From: Chromobotia macracanthus
Lineage: Eukaryota > Chordata > Actinopteri > Cypriniformes > Botiidae
Reading direction: 5' to 3'
Length of the DNA: 64,000 nt
Assembly: GCA_036877525.1 (NCBI GenBank)
Contig: JAZGTH010000015.1
Coordinates: 3,669,001-3,733,000, forward strand
This document shows positions 11,280 through 24,400 of the stretch, one piece after another; the stretch's first letter is position 1, and every line of letters starts with the position of its first letter. The position numbers were made by a program, and so were the translations under genes. The notes beneath the pieces are model-generated. The model had not been told where the DNA came from, ran no database searches, and saw only the letters and a list, made by a program, of their open reading frames with translations.

Positions 11280-14200
11280 GATATTTTCATTGTGCTGTTG
11301 TAATGACAATTAAGCACATTTTCTCCTGAAACTGTAATTACTGTAATAATACTAATAAAACTGCAAATAATAACAATAATACGGCAAACATTACATTGAT
11401 TACAGTAATGCATCTAATCTACCGTTGTTGTGAAAGCTGATTTTTATTAGATTCTTATTACATTTGTTTTTTCTGTATCATAGTAAGAATACTGTATTAT
11501 AATTCATCTATTTTATTTGAAATAGCATAAATTATGAGAAGTGTTCTTAATTTACATAGCCCTATTATTTTGAGATTAAATGTGCTTTATTGTCTTTACA
11601 AACAATGCCACAATTGAATTTTAAGGTGAAATGTGACACAAACATGTTCTTGAGAGGTTTCGTAAGATTCACTCAGTTCTTATCAGAGTTCATTCAGTTC
11701 ATTTAATCAGAAATAAATACCGTCTGACTGGACCCTCAATGCCTGAATCCAGCTACAAGAAATATTCATGAGTCACAGGAAACCACCATCATACTCTGTC
11801 TGGACTCCACATCCTGGTTCTGAAAGAGCCTTTACAATCGCCACACGCTGTGACATCATGCCTTCGTTCTATATATGATTCCTTACTCGTATTTGTTGAT
11901 TATGCAACTGCGGTCAAGCTGACGGTCTGCTGCGATTGGTGACTTCTCTCTAGGATCTTATCAGCACAAATTTCTTCTGACTTGTGCTTCCCAGCTGAGA
12001 GGTTTTGTGTTTTTAGGACTTTATGGAGAAAGTTATTGAATAAAAGATGCCAAACACAGAAGAGGGACTGAAGAACTCTTTATTTAACTTGGCCACTTTA
12101 AATATCACTGACATCACGGACAGAAGCTGCTCACAGAATTTCCGGGATGAAGCCTTTCTATGGAAGGTGGACGTATCAGACAAATCCCATTTTCCTGGAA
12201 GCTCCTCTCAGATTCCAGGGTTAATTTGCACTATATTAGCGCCGCACATTTGCCATTAAACAACGTCTGTGAAGCAGCGATTCTTCAGTGATAAACCACA
12301 TGCCACCACATGGACATGCAACAATGAGAATATGTACAAATAAATGGGACAAGGCGTTTGTTTTCACTCATTTGTGCATTGTAGAGGTTTTATAATGTGT
12401 CTTTTTGCTCAAGAGACTTTGCATTGTTTTGTTATAGTTTTCCATTCATTTCCCTGTATACAGTTGTTGGGGAAAAGTTGTTGTGATAGTATTATGATGT
12501 TTGAGTGGCGGTGGGAGACAGTGGGTCTTACAGTGGGTCTCATGGTAGGACCGATAGTTTCTGCCTTATTTATTTTCGATAAAGAAATCCAGAAGGTGTC
12601 TCAGTATTGTTACTAATTGTTGCCAAATCCTCACAGGGCAAAGGTCATGTCATGCAAAATACAGCATCCCCCCCAAAAAAAACATTGTATTTGAACACTT
12701 AAAAATGAATTGTCACTGCATTAGATCACATCTGTTATAAATCTGTTAACAAATGATGCTTAATGACTTTTAACCATCTGGTGTCAGCGTGATTTTAATA
12801 GATGTATGAAGTCGCTCAGGTTCACACATGCGTTCTAGCAACAACATCCACGTAACAACAGTTGTAGTTCTATTAGTTAAATAAGCCCATTGTTAATGTG
12901 ACTTAACTATAGATTTGTTTAACTAATGTTTGACAGCCAGCAAGGATCCAGATACTGTTCTTTGTTTTTATTTTGAACATTATTGCCTGGTTTCACAGAC
13001 AAGGTTTAACTCACACTCTGAAATGCTTGTTTAAGCCATCTTAACTGAAATCAGCTTGCGCTGACATTTCTTAAGATACATCAGTGCCATTGTTTTGTTT
13101 CAAGATGCACACCAGTGATGTTTCTTCCTAAGACTACTAAGTTAACTTAGTAAGTTAACTAAGACCCTAGTTAACTAAATTAACTAAGGCCACCTCCTGG
13201 CTTAATCTAAGCCTTATTTGTGAAACCAGACCTGTATCTATTGTTTATAATTTAAAGTTGAACAAACTTCTGTTTTGCTTACAAAGTGTGCTTGTGATGT
13301 CTGTCTTTCAAATAAATCCCATTTGGTGTTACAGTATCTAATACAATGATGTTCATACATTTCTAAGTATGCAAAAACTGTCTGTGGTGCAGCACTTCCA
13401 TGTGTAGCACATCTGCTGGACCAGTATGAAGCGTACCAAAAACATAAACGTGACATATTGCTCTGCCAGTTATTAAGCAGTAATCAATCTGTATAGCCAC
13501 AAAGTATTTTCAATTTATTATATTCCATAAAAAGTTAGAAAATACAGTGAGAAAACAAAAATATGCTGTATACAAGCTTAGATAATGGAATTTAAATGGG
13601 ATTTGAATTTAACAAGCCATTAAATTGGAATAAACAACATGAATATCTTATTAAAATAATAAATCCCTTTGAAAAGTTCCTTTAAGATATTAATCAAATA
13701 GACAACGCTGTTTATAGATCAGCTTTCTTCATTATTCCTACATTCCGCCTGCATCTTGATATCCTTAGTTTGATTTGTAAACAATGAATATTCATTTATT
13801 CAGCTGAGTTTTTATATTGCACAGATATGTTTAATATATATTGCAAAGTGATATCACAAATTGTTTTGTTCGATAATGGTCACATTGTAAAGTATCAAGG
13901 TTTTTTGTACAGCTTGTTTATTTTATGATGACCTACAGATAATAAATACTGGTGTATTATGGTGTATTTATGGTGCATTAAGGATATTTCTTACGTTTAT
14001 ATTTATTACTCTTTTCTGGTATAGGTGGAATTAACTCAAGGACCAAATTTTTCATTTAGTTATTAATTCTGTATGTTTGTTAGGAATCAATATCAATGAA
14101 ATCAGGTGAAAATATCTGGGGTATTTATATAGAAAAAACTGAGGCTCATATAGTGTGTCAGTCACGGAAATGCTTGTCTTTCGCAGTGATTTTCAGTGTT

Positions 14201-15140
14201 AGTTCCCAACATCTAGCTGAAAAGTGTCCTAAACATTTCTGTAAATTCTGCCCTCCAAACTGCAAATTCAGATGTTGTCATATTAAAGATGCTGAGTGAC
14301 GGATAAACATTATGAAAACACACAAGGGTATTAAAACAGGTGAACTAGTGAAGATTTTAACTGAATGGTTGTTCTGTGTGATCTAAATGAGAGTATTTTG
14401 AATAAATATTAGGTGGGAGAGGTTGACACGTTTAATCTGTGTTGTAAGATGTTAAACTTTTGATGGTCTTTCAAAGTATGAAATTGTGAGTGGGGTTTCA
14501 GCACACGAGTGTGACAACATGCCCCATCATATTTTTAATATATTAAAATAATATTTTTACCTGTATTTTTCTTTTTGGTCCAAAGTGCTGGTTTGTTGTA
14601 TTAGCCACCGTGATGGTTTATGCTTTTTATATTTGAAATAAGCTCTGGTTAAACTCAGGCACAAAATTATAACCTGATATTTTAAACACTGGTTGGAAAT
14701 ATTAAGATAAAGTTAGCCATTAGACATTTATTTTCATACTGTTATATTTATGAGGACAGAATGTCTGGGTGGAAAATGGACAGGATGGAAAGCAATACTG
14801 AAGACACAGACTTAACATTTTATCCGGAATATGAAGACACAGATGAGGGGGAGATGAGATTGTACACGCAGTAGGAATGACACGATTAATAAAAGTTATT
14901 ATAAAGTGTTATCGAGGACCTGGATCTGCTCATTCCAGGTTCATCCGAGGCGTTTCCTCCCGTCCGTGAGCATCAGTCTGTATTAGATGGGACTGAATGA
15001 TCGTGTGTCTTCACCAGCCCAGAAAGTCTCTTCAGACGAGAGCTGTTCACCAGAAGAAGACCTTCATCCCAATGAAGTGCATAGAAGAAACCCACTGAGG
15101 GGACCCTGGAGAAGTTCAAGTATCACAAACCTGCTGGAAG
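11280..15140. other. Spacer between thsd7a and nxph1
   Basis: This is AT-rich non-coding sequence with only short chance ORFs. It contains one repeat (12986-13232) and probably the remaining 3' UTR of thsd7a and the 5' UTR of nxph1. Human NDUFA4 and PHF14 sit between THSD7A and NXPH1; no trace of either was recognised here. Confidence 0.5.
12986..13232. repeat. Inverted-repeat element ending in CCTGGTTTCACAGACAAGG
   Basis: The left end CCTGGTTTCACAGACAAGGTTTAA is mirrored by the right end TAAGCCTTATTTGTGAAACCAGACC. The interior carries nested short palindromes (GTTAACTTAGTAAGTTAACTA at 13141-13161). No ORF is present. It is consistent with a MITE or a foldback element. Confidence 0.6.
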
Positions 15141-15194
15141 ATGTCGATTTCACGAGTGGTGACGTTTCTTACGATACTCGTCTGCATTTATGAG
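15141..15194 (+). CDS. nxph1: nxph1 first coding exon (18-codon signal peptide)
   Basis: An ATG opens 18 codons with a hydrophobic core (VVTFLTILVCIY) and ends GAG before a GTATGA donor. The phase matches the acceptor at 17792 exactly. In mammals the signal peptide is also on a separate small exon. It is too short to be found by ORF length alone, and the support is frame, hydrophobicity and splice sites. Confidence 0.8.
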
Positions 15195-18100
15195 GTATGA
15201 TCATTTGCATTGCACATTATCGGTGGTAAGTGATGGGAATGCGTTTCAGCACCGCGGACAGCGATGCGTGGCAGAATTCCCGGAGTGATGCTGCCCGGAT
15301 TCCCAACGCATCCTAATGGCACGATGAAAAGTCCCAGTGTGAAATCTGCGATATCAGATGCTGCAGTTTGACTTTATTCAATGGTTAGACTCGTTGTGGA
15401 TGTTGTGATCTTCATCATACTTGGAAAATATTTGGGGAAAAAATACTTCAGTCTGGCTTTGGAAACGGTGGGAGATAAGGCTTCGTTTCCCCAAAGTTAA
15501 ATGAAGATATTAAATTAAAGTTAAATGAAAAATTGGATGATGAGATAATAGAAGGTAAATGGCTGCGTTGCCTGGCGACCGTAAACATCCTGCAGTTTTA
15601 ATTAAATGAATCTTTTACATGCATCAACTTCAAGTTTGGTCAGATTCAGAAATACTGTAAATGAAATCTCATTTAATTCTACTTTCTGGTGCATTTACAG
15701 AGGCATTTTGAACTGTCTATCCGTGCAGCTCAGTCAATTTTGTGCATTAGGAAGACAAGATAAACAGAGCAAAGTGTTAGGTTTGCAAAGCTGTGCAAAG
15801 CTGTGTCAGAGCAAAGCTGTGTCAGAGCAAAGCTGTGTCAGAGCAAAGCTGTGTCAGAGCAAAGCTGTGTAGCTATAGATGTTAATAGTACCAGTACTGG
15901 AGCTGGATGTTCTGTGGATCAGGATCCCGGATACCTTCAATAAGGCAGCGGTCCACAGACAATCAGAAGTTGTGTTGGGTGTTGCTGTCTGCACCTCTAC
16001 TTCTCTAGGCCTGCCTTGGCTTTTCGATTCATCCCCCAGTCCTTTGTAGAAAGTCTAACTCATCACTGACTGATGATCGATCATTGATGATCGAGTTGAT
16101 ATCATGCACTTCGAATTCAGAGCTAAAGTTTTTTTTGAAGGACACATTAAATGAAATTGCTCCAGTGTTTGTTTGATTACTGTATCCGTGGATGGCTGTT
16201 TATATTTTATCAGTTACTGATTTATTTACTTATATTCTCCAAGCACTCATTAAATCTCATTAAAGTTTCTCTCTCTCACTCCATCTCTCTCTGTTTCTCG
16301 TCTTTTTCTGCATCTCTCTGGGAATGTTTCTTCTTAGTTACAGTATGTCATGATTTCATCTTTGCGCTTGAATTTCATTCCTTTTGACTGACTGCACTGT
16401 AATGCAAATGTGCTGTTCTGTTTTAAAGAGTTTACTTTTTTAAGTTACTCTTTTCATTGGTGCAGCAATGTAATCAAGTTGATTTAGTAATATAAAATAC
16501 CTGCTGTCTTTAGCTATTAGTACAACAAGAAGTATATTTTTAAGGTTAAACCTAACCAAGTGTTTATTTTACAGTGTGAATGCTAAGATGGGCTGAGCTA
16601 AATTCTAAAGCCGGGCTAAAGTCAGAGCTGGAACATGAATTTAGAGTTAAAAACATTTTGATCACATTTACAGCTGGAGTATCATGATAATGTATAACTG
16701 TTTGAGACTAATTCACTAGACAAGATTCCTGTAAATCTGCCGTCGGAAAGCCGTAATCCTGCCCAGAGCTGTTTTGGAAACCTGTCAGGCTCTAGATGAA
16801 GTTAATTATGTTTCACAGCATTCTGACAGTAAAGATCCGTGCTATACTGTATTGTGTATCATAACATTTAATTCTGAAAATGTAAATGAGAAAAATGAAA
16901 GAGGTTTTTATACCCTTGTAAATGATCTCATTAGCTCACCGCTGCAGGGGGCTGGAATTGAACAATGTTTTATTTCTTTGAAAACTCTGTTGCATATTTT
17001 GAGGTCATTTAATGATTTTCTGTCAGTCTGTCCATCTATACAAGGTTATTATAGTTTACTAAAATAATTAAAACATTTCTGTTAACTGAAATCAAATACA
17101 ACACAGACCTTAGCAATAACCCAAAATAAGTTTAAGCTGAGGCACTAAAATGATTAACTGAAAATAATAAAGCTACGCTAAAACTGAAACTGAAATACAA
17201 ATGAATTCATCTTATGTAGCAAAATGAAATGATGAAATTGAAAGCACATAACAAGAGAGCTAAAAATGTAACTAAAAATCTAAAAATAAAACCAACTTCA
17301 AAATATTGATAAAACTACAGTAAAACTCAAAGCTATAATAACTTTGGTACTGTAAAGTATCAGAAGTATCTCCTCTAGCACTAGTTTTTCGCCGGTATGA
17401 GTCTGGCCGTCTTGATCTTACACACCTGTAGTTTTTTTTGATCTTGATGTGGATGGCCAGAATTCTATTATTCATTACTGGCACTTCTCTGACACTCTTT
17501 GATTCTCCGTTTCAAGACTGATCTTGTGCTGACCCCTGGCGTTGGACGTGAACAGCTCTTTGATGAATGACATACTGTAACAAACTGTAATATTTGGATT
17601 ATTGATCAAAGAGATCTCTCATAAAATAGCTGTCTTGTAAGACAGATTTGCTTTCAGATCATTTTGCTCGTGGTCAAGGAGGAACTGTTCATTCTCATGC
17701 ATCCTCAGTTATGTCATATTTGTTCAGTATCTCTGCTTTGTGTTAAAAGTACCTTATAAAGAACACTCCGTTGTTTTTGTTTTTTCTTTAGACCAGAGAT
17801 ACCAAAGGAAATAGTCTTTTGACCTCCAGGTCTCCACAAATGGACAGGCCAAAGATTACAAACAGGCATTTGTGTGTTGACTCAGCCTCCGACCCTTCAC
17901 CAGTGTCAAGTCCTGATGTCCCTAATGCTGGCCCTGCCCTGCCCCTCCTGTCAGATAAGTTCCACCCATGTTCTGAGCAGGAAGTCTGGGCCCCTAATCT
18001 GACAGAGACGCTCCCATCCGCCCAACAGTCCAGGAAACGCTTTATGATGAAAAGTGTAAAAGCTAAGAAAATGTTTGGCTGGGGAGATTTTCAGTGTAAA

Positions 18101-18538
18101 GTGAAGACAGCCAGCTTGAACCTGCTCATCAAGGGGAAAATTGTGGATCATGGCAATGGAACGTTCAGTGTTTACTTCCAGTACAACACAACCGGTGGAG
18201 GAAATGTATCTGTGGAATTGGTTCCTCCAACCAAAGAGGTGGAGTTTGATGCAACGACACAACCATCTTTGCTGCATTCTGTGGAGTCTCGAATGTTTAA
18301 CTGCAGAGTGGAACATAAGAGGGTGGAGCAAAATCAGAAAAGCTCACGCTGCTGGTTCGACCCGTCGCAAAGCTGTGACCAGGCCCAGGCGCACAGTCAT
18401 GTCACGTGGCTCTGCTCCAAACCATTCAAAGTCATCTGTGTGTATATATACTTTTATAGCCTGGACTACAAACTGGTGCAGAAAGTGTGTCCAGACTACA
18501 ACTACCACAGTGAATCTCCTTACTTCCCTACTGGATGA
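15141..18538 (+). CDS. nxph1: Neurexophilin (NXPH1-like), complete, two coding exons
   Basis: Coding exons are 15141-15194 and 17792-18538 (TGA), in phase 0, giving 266 residues; human NXPH1 is about 271. Exon 1 encodes only the signal peptide (MSISRVVTFLTILVCIYE). Exon 2 holds a variable propeptide, a dibasic SRKR site at a furin-like position, then the conserved domain beginning KKMFGWGDF with GKIVDHGNGTFSVYF, HVTWLCSKPFKVIC and the C-terminus VQKVCPDYNYHSESPYFP. N-glycosylation sequons (NGT, NTT, NVS) match family positions. Neurexophilins are secreted ligands of alpha-neurexin LNS2; that is family knowledge. The domain resembles NXPH1 and NXPH2 more than NXPH3 and NXPH4, and neighbours favour NXPH1. 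One Cys (GDFQCKV) is extra relative to NXPH1 as I remember it. The plus orientation appears inverted relative to human. Confidence 0.9.
15785..15870 (+). repeat. 16-base minisatellite (about five units)
   Basis: Direct repeats of AGCTGTGTCAGAGCAA lie in the nxph1 intron and are nearly identical to one another. They give a short open frame that is repetitive and not a gene. Confidence 0.9.
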
Positions 18539-20779
18539 GCAGATTATCTCATGATGAGATAACGTTTACTATACATACTAAAATCACCTGGCAAGTTGAC
18601 ATGCTGAACCGCAATTAAACATTCTGTCTTATGAAACATAGTTCTGGTTGAGCCAGGTTCAAAGCCATTGGAAATTACTGTATAAATTCTAAATTCACTA
18701 AACCATGGCTTCTTGGGGCTTATTGCTTTATATATTTATTGATCCTCATGTCGTTCCATGAAGTGTCAGTTTGTGTCTGACATTGTGTTTCTGTCCGTGT
18801 CAGTTTATGCATTTGTGACTATTTGACTGCAACAAATCAGATTTGTAATGATTGTACATCTCAACAATCTGAAGAAAGACAACAAAGTCAAAAGGTTTGA
18901 ATCAACATGAGGGTAAATTCAACCTGACATCACAGGAAAACAACTATTTTTACAAGAAAGCGATTTTGTATGAATTTGTATGATGTCAGTCATACAAAAA
19001 CAAATTATTTTTTTTTTTTGGAAAGAGTCACACCTGCCTACCCTTAAACTGGTCACAAGCTATAAAATGTGGAGGTTAAAGGTGGTTGTCATTTAAAAAT
19101 GTAAGCATATAAAATTCATGTTAGATGATATTACTGTATCAAAACAAATATGTATTTGTATTCTTTCAGGTCTGTGTACGTAAAGTAATGCTGTAGTTGC
19201 TTACATGAAATTAGTTTTTGTAAGGTTATTTTTGAGAAAACAAAGACGGCTCAGAGCAGCTACGCAGCAATGTGAGTCTTGTACGATGATTTGATGGTTT
19301 TCAAGCTTTTTAAATGGATGCATTTTTGTAGTACACAGTTAGTCTTCATGCACACTTCAGAAGAAACTGGCATTTCTGACAGGTGCTGGTGAATTTGTGT
19401 CATTTTTTCTGACAGCCAGAACAAAATTTAATAAGATCCTGTAATTGCTTTTGCCTTGTTGATATCATGTGTCAATGGTTTGTCATATTTTCTGGTGAAT
19501 TAATGAAAATGCCCATAAAGTGAATGTAATTTTATTACGGGATACAACTTCATGACACACTGTTGGAGGCAATTACTTATCACACATTGAAAATAAATAT
19601 AAAATGCATGTTTGTGTTCCTGTTTCTCAAAGCCTAAATGCTCCTAAATTGTATTCATTTTAGAAAGTCTATGTTGGGCAGTGTTAAGATTAATTAAGGA
19701 CAACAAATATCAATCAACAAATATCATTTAAATGTTTAAAACAGGCCCTGAAACCTTCTAGTTTATCTTACAAATCAGGCTTGTGACCCTAAATGACGTT
19801 CATTTGGGTTGATTTTGGAAAACCTCAACCTAACTTGATATGATGTATTCAGTTTCTCACATAAAAATAATAATTATGAGTAGCATGTAAAAGTCAAGGA
19901 CAAATCTTATTTTTCTGTTAGAGAAACGTAAGATTGATGTACTGAATGATTGATGATGCACCTTATAAAGCTGCAAACCTTTTTGTAAATGAACCAAAAT
20001 TTGTTACTGATCCGATTCACAACGCAAAGTTTATAATAAGGATTTATAATTTCTATCATTTTTATAATTTGAGCTGCCAGGTCCAATTTCCCAGAAAATA
20101 TGCATATGCAAAAAAAGTATGTAAAGTATCCTGTATAGTTATATTTTGAACAGAGATGGCGATAGAGAGGCCCAAGTTACAGACTGCAGTTTTAAATAAT
20201 ATTTTTCTGCACATTTAAAGTGTTTTTAAATGTATTTAGGTCAGTGTAGCAATATGTACCGTCATTCATGAAGAAACACACATCTTTCTGGTGAAGTGCT
20301 GTGTGGGGACAGACGGGGTCCAGTTCTGCCTCAAGGGGGCGCTTGGTGCTCAAAATCCACCATCGTGACGCAATCAAACCTCCGAGATTTGTTTCTTTAT
20401 TTACATTAATACACTAAACGGTTCAGTTCATTCATTCATTCATTTACATTTGTGTGATCCAATTATTTGTACCTGAGATGAAAACAAAACCCCACGCTTT
20501 AGTTTTCACTATCTTAATAAGCCAATAATGACAGTAATCGCAAACGACTGTGATTGGTCCGTTCCGTCCAGCGCTGAGAAAAGTTCAGGAAGCGCCCGCC
20601 CGGGCTGTTTCAGCCACTGCCTGCAAAATAATACCGAACGAATGAAACGATTATTAATCGAGTTAGTGACGTTAAAAAGCATCATCATCACGATCGATCA
20701 ACAAATTAGAGACCGGCCAGGCACAGTTCAATTACTATTTACAAAATTAGGAAAGCGTGATTAAAATGAGTACCGTGTT
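18539..20779. other. nxph1 3' flank and spacer before ica1
   Basis: AT-rich non-coding sequence, with a family C MITE at 19966-20195 and AATAAA motifs near 19591 that could end nxph1 transcripts. GC content rises from about 20530 towards the ica1 promoter. No coding exon is recognised. Confidence 0.5.
19966..20195 (+). repeat. MITE-like element, family C, copy
   Basis: It runs from TAAAGCTGCAAACCTTTTTG to AGTTACAGACTGCAGTTTTA. The interior GAGCTGCCAGGTCCAATTTC and ACAGAGATGGCGATAGAGAG match the other family C copies. Confidence 0.65.
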
Positions 20780-20889
20780 GTTCTGCGGCGTGCGGGAGCG
20801 CGCATGACGTCACCACGCCGAGAGGCGCATACAGGCTTTTATTTTCTTATTACAGCATGTGTTAAACAGCCGGGATTTAAATCGCCAGA
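20780..20889 (+). promoter_or_regulatory. ica1 promoter with consensus CRE and non-coding first exon
   Basis: This is a GC- and CpG-rich island in AT-rich surroundings, with a perfect palindromic CRE (TGACGTCA) at 20805-20812. A candidate non-coding first exon ends at 20889 before a GTAAGT donor, about 510 bases ahead of the ATG-bearing exon at 21389. A perfect CRE suggests cAMP/CREB responsiveness, which is plausible for a secretory-granule protein but inferred from sequence only. Confidence 0.55.
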
Positions 20890-21401
20890 GTAAGTCACAC
20901 AATAAATGATTTTTATAAATGAATGTCATTTTAAGCAGCTGTGATGAACAGAATACGATGCACGGAGAGAGAAAACCTTATTTGTTTTGGTGCGGCAGAG
21001 AATAAAAATGCGGATGTCATGAAATGACTGAAAAAATGAATATTGCGAGGATGAATCGCGTTATAATATATGGGTCACTTCCCAGGGAGAAATGCACATA
21101 CGAGCTATTATCATTAAACACGTTATTGGTTTGCACGGTTTCTACATTTTCTATATAGAGGTTGTTATATAAGAGATATAAGAGCAGGTTTGTATGTACT
21201 GTGAATTATTTTTATTATTTATTTTTTTTATTATACAGGCCTGGTAATCTAAACTAATGTCACCCGATGGGCCCTTATGGAAGTGTATGATGAAGAAATA
21301 ATATGCTTGAAATGTACTGCATCTATCTGCAGATTATCTGACCCGTCTCATTTATTATTGTACATTTTGTTGGTCATCTTTGTTTCAGATAACAGATAAA
21401 C

Positions 21402-24400
21402 ATGGATAAAGGGAATCAGTAAGTATACAGGGACTATTAAAATGCAGACAGCAATGCATGGGGGGAATGAAATGGTTTCATACATTTTTTGCTGTTTCTG
21501 CAGAGGTTTCTCTCATTTGGATCAGTTCCTGCAAAGTCACGAATCATCTGTGGTGAACAAGTTCCAGCAGAAATACTGGAAAACCAAACAAACGTTTATT
21601 AAAGTCACTGGAAAGAAAGAGGATGAACATGTCGTTGCTTCTGATGCGGATCTGGATGCTAAACTTGAGGTGAGAAACTAACTTCAAAAATGTCTCAAAA
21701 ATGTGTCTGTTCGTCCTTATGAATAAAACAGGGCTGTAGTTCGGAAGATCATAAATCAAAGATTTTTTAATGTCTAAATTGTGTCCCATGAAGGAGGACT
21801 TGTGCTCAAATTGTGAATTTTATGAATAATTTAAATTCATGTCTGTTTTTATTCTGTCTATAAGCATAATTGTTATCTGTCAGTCAATCAATCAATCTGT
21901 CTGTCTGTCTATATATATATATATATATATATTTACTGTATATATAATAGTACAATAGTACATGTTCTCTACTGAACCATTTTGTGACGTCTGAAGGTCT
22001 TCTGCTTTTCTGATTTGTCTCCTGATTAAATGACACAGTAATTTAGAAATCTGGATCTTAATATCTCAACGGGAAAGTGCTTTAGTTCTGAAGATAGACA
22101 TGGTCATGTGATGAATTTGTGTTTCAATCATCCACTCAGGTGTTTCATTCGGTGCAGAGAACATGCATGGAACTCCTCAAGGTGATTGAGCAATATCAAA
22201 GAAGGATTAGCCGTAAGTAGACTAAAGATTCATACTTTAACTTATATTCATGTAGTTCACTTTAAAGATTCATGTTGTTTGACCTTCAAAGAGACATTTT
22301 TATTATCCAAGAAGAAAACGCGTTGCGTTTCTGAAGGACAAAGCTAAGTTCAGGTGCTGTTTATAGTTTTGTCCCAGGAGGAGAATGAACTGGGTCGGTT
22401 CTTACGTTCACAAGGCTCTCAGGACAAAAGTCGAGCTGGAAAGATCATGCAGGCCACTGGAAAAGCTCTCTGCTTCTCTTCACAGCAAAGGTCAGCTCTG
22501 AAATTTAAACCTTCGCTTCAGAAACAACCTTTATTGTTTTCTGAAATAAAAGCACGTGTAATTGACTTTAGAATGAAGGATCTTTTTACAATTATTGTTT
22601 TCAAATGGCTTTTTAAATCATTTAAATTACTTTGTAAATTAAATACATATTTTATTTGCCTTTTCAAACATTTATTATCATTTATGGAGGAACCCGTTTG
22701 TTGACAAACATTTCTCTCTCCAGAATGGCGTTGCGCGGGCCGCTTGGTCGTCTGTATCAGGAGGTTGAAACCTTTCGTTACCGGGCGATTTCTGACACCT
22801 GGCTGACAGTGAACCGGATGGAACAGTCACGGACAGAGTACAGAGGAGCGCTGCTCTGGATGAAGGACGTTTCTCAAGAGCTGGATCCCGACACACACAA
22901 GCAGATGGAAAAATTCCGCAAGGTTTGTCTCACCATAGACTGAGTTTAGATGAAATGTCCGCTGCTCAAAATGATCATTCTGCAGTAGTGAGGAGAATAA
23001 GGACAGAATAAATTTGACAAAAAGAGACAAAGTGATGATTCTATATGGGTAAATGGTGTAATTACAGCATCTACCATTGGGGGCATCATTGTCCATGTTA
23101 ACCAGACAAACCCTGACCCTTATAACTACATTTGATTTGCCCTAATAAGAAGCAACCCAGAAATTTTGCTTTGTTTTTATTTAAATGCCGTCTTAGAGCA
23201 TTGACTAACATTCTCTAAACGTTCTCTCAAAGTTATCCAAAAAGGTCTTGCAGTAGCATTAGTTGTATGTTTTTTCAATGTTATTTATCATATTTCAAAA
23301 CATTCTTAAGTTGTTAGTTGAACGTTTTAAAAATGTCTAAAAAAAATGTCAAAACAACATTTTTTTACATTTTTGTTATTTAATGGAAACGTTCGGAAAA
23401 ACATTCTTACAACCTAAAATTGTTACTGTGATTGGAGCCCATATTGGAAAACCCCCATATTTAATTATGTACATTATCAGATCAGAAGAGTCTGGCTTAC
23501 TGCCTGGATGATACTGCAATAAAACATTTTCATCAGTAGATGGAGAAACATTTTACTGATGTGCTCTTTGAGTCGAGTGACAGAAAATGTTCATTTCAGT
23601 TGTGAAATGTGGCTTATCTAGTCATCTGTTAGAAAGCGTGTTGCGCTGGTTACTTCTGATGGGCAGTTTCTTATGGTCTTTTCATTCTTCTAAGGTTCAA
23701 ACTCAGGTGCGTCTCAGCAAGACAAGTTTTGACAAACTGAAGAATGATGTGTGTCAGAAAGTTGATCTGCTCGGAGCCAGTCGCTGCAATCTGCTCTCGC
23801 ATGTTCTCACAACCTATCAGGTTCATGCAGTGGTTTTGCATTTATATGTCATAGTGCAAAATGGAACCTGCTTTTCAGTGCATTGCTTCCTCCTTACCAG
23901 AGCATTGTAATTGAAATGTAACTATATATACATACATATAACTATTATGTGTGAATAGTACTATATAGTACTGTATATTAATCCATATACTGCATATAGT
24001 ACTATATATATTATATATTATACTATATTATTTACTATATATAGTACTATATGTAACTATATTTAGTACATAGTACTGTATATAGTACTATATATTACTC
24101 CATATACTGTATATAGTACTATATATATTATACTATACTATATTATTTACTATATATAGTACTATATGTAACTATATAGTACACTAATAATATTTATCTG
24201 TACTGTAATATAAGAAGATTAGAGAAGGTTTAATAGAAGGTTTTATATACATAATAATAATTTATTTGTTACGATTTAGGATACATTTCAGATAAATATC
24301 TCTCTTGTTGCCTGTAATACAGACCACACTGTTACACTTTTGGGAGAAAACTTCTCACACGATGGCTGCCATTCACGAGAGCTTCAGAGGCTGTCAGACG

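Noticed and set aside
16774..17067. 97-codon open frame in the nxph1 intron
   Set aside because: AT-rich composition, no domain, and no splice context linking it to nxph1.
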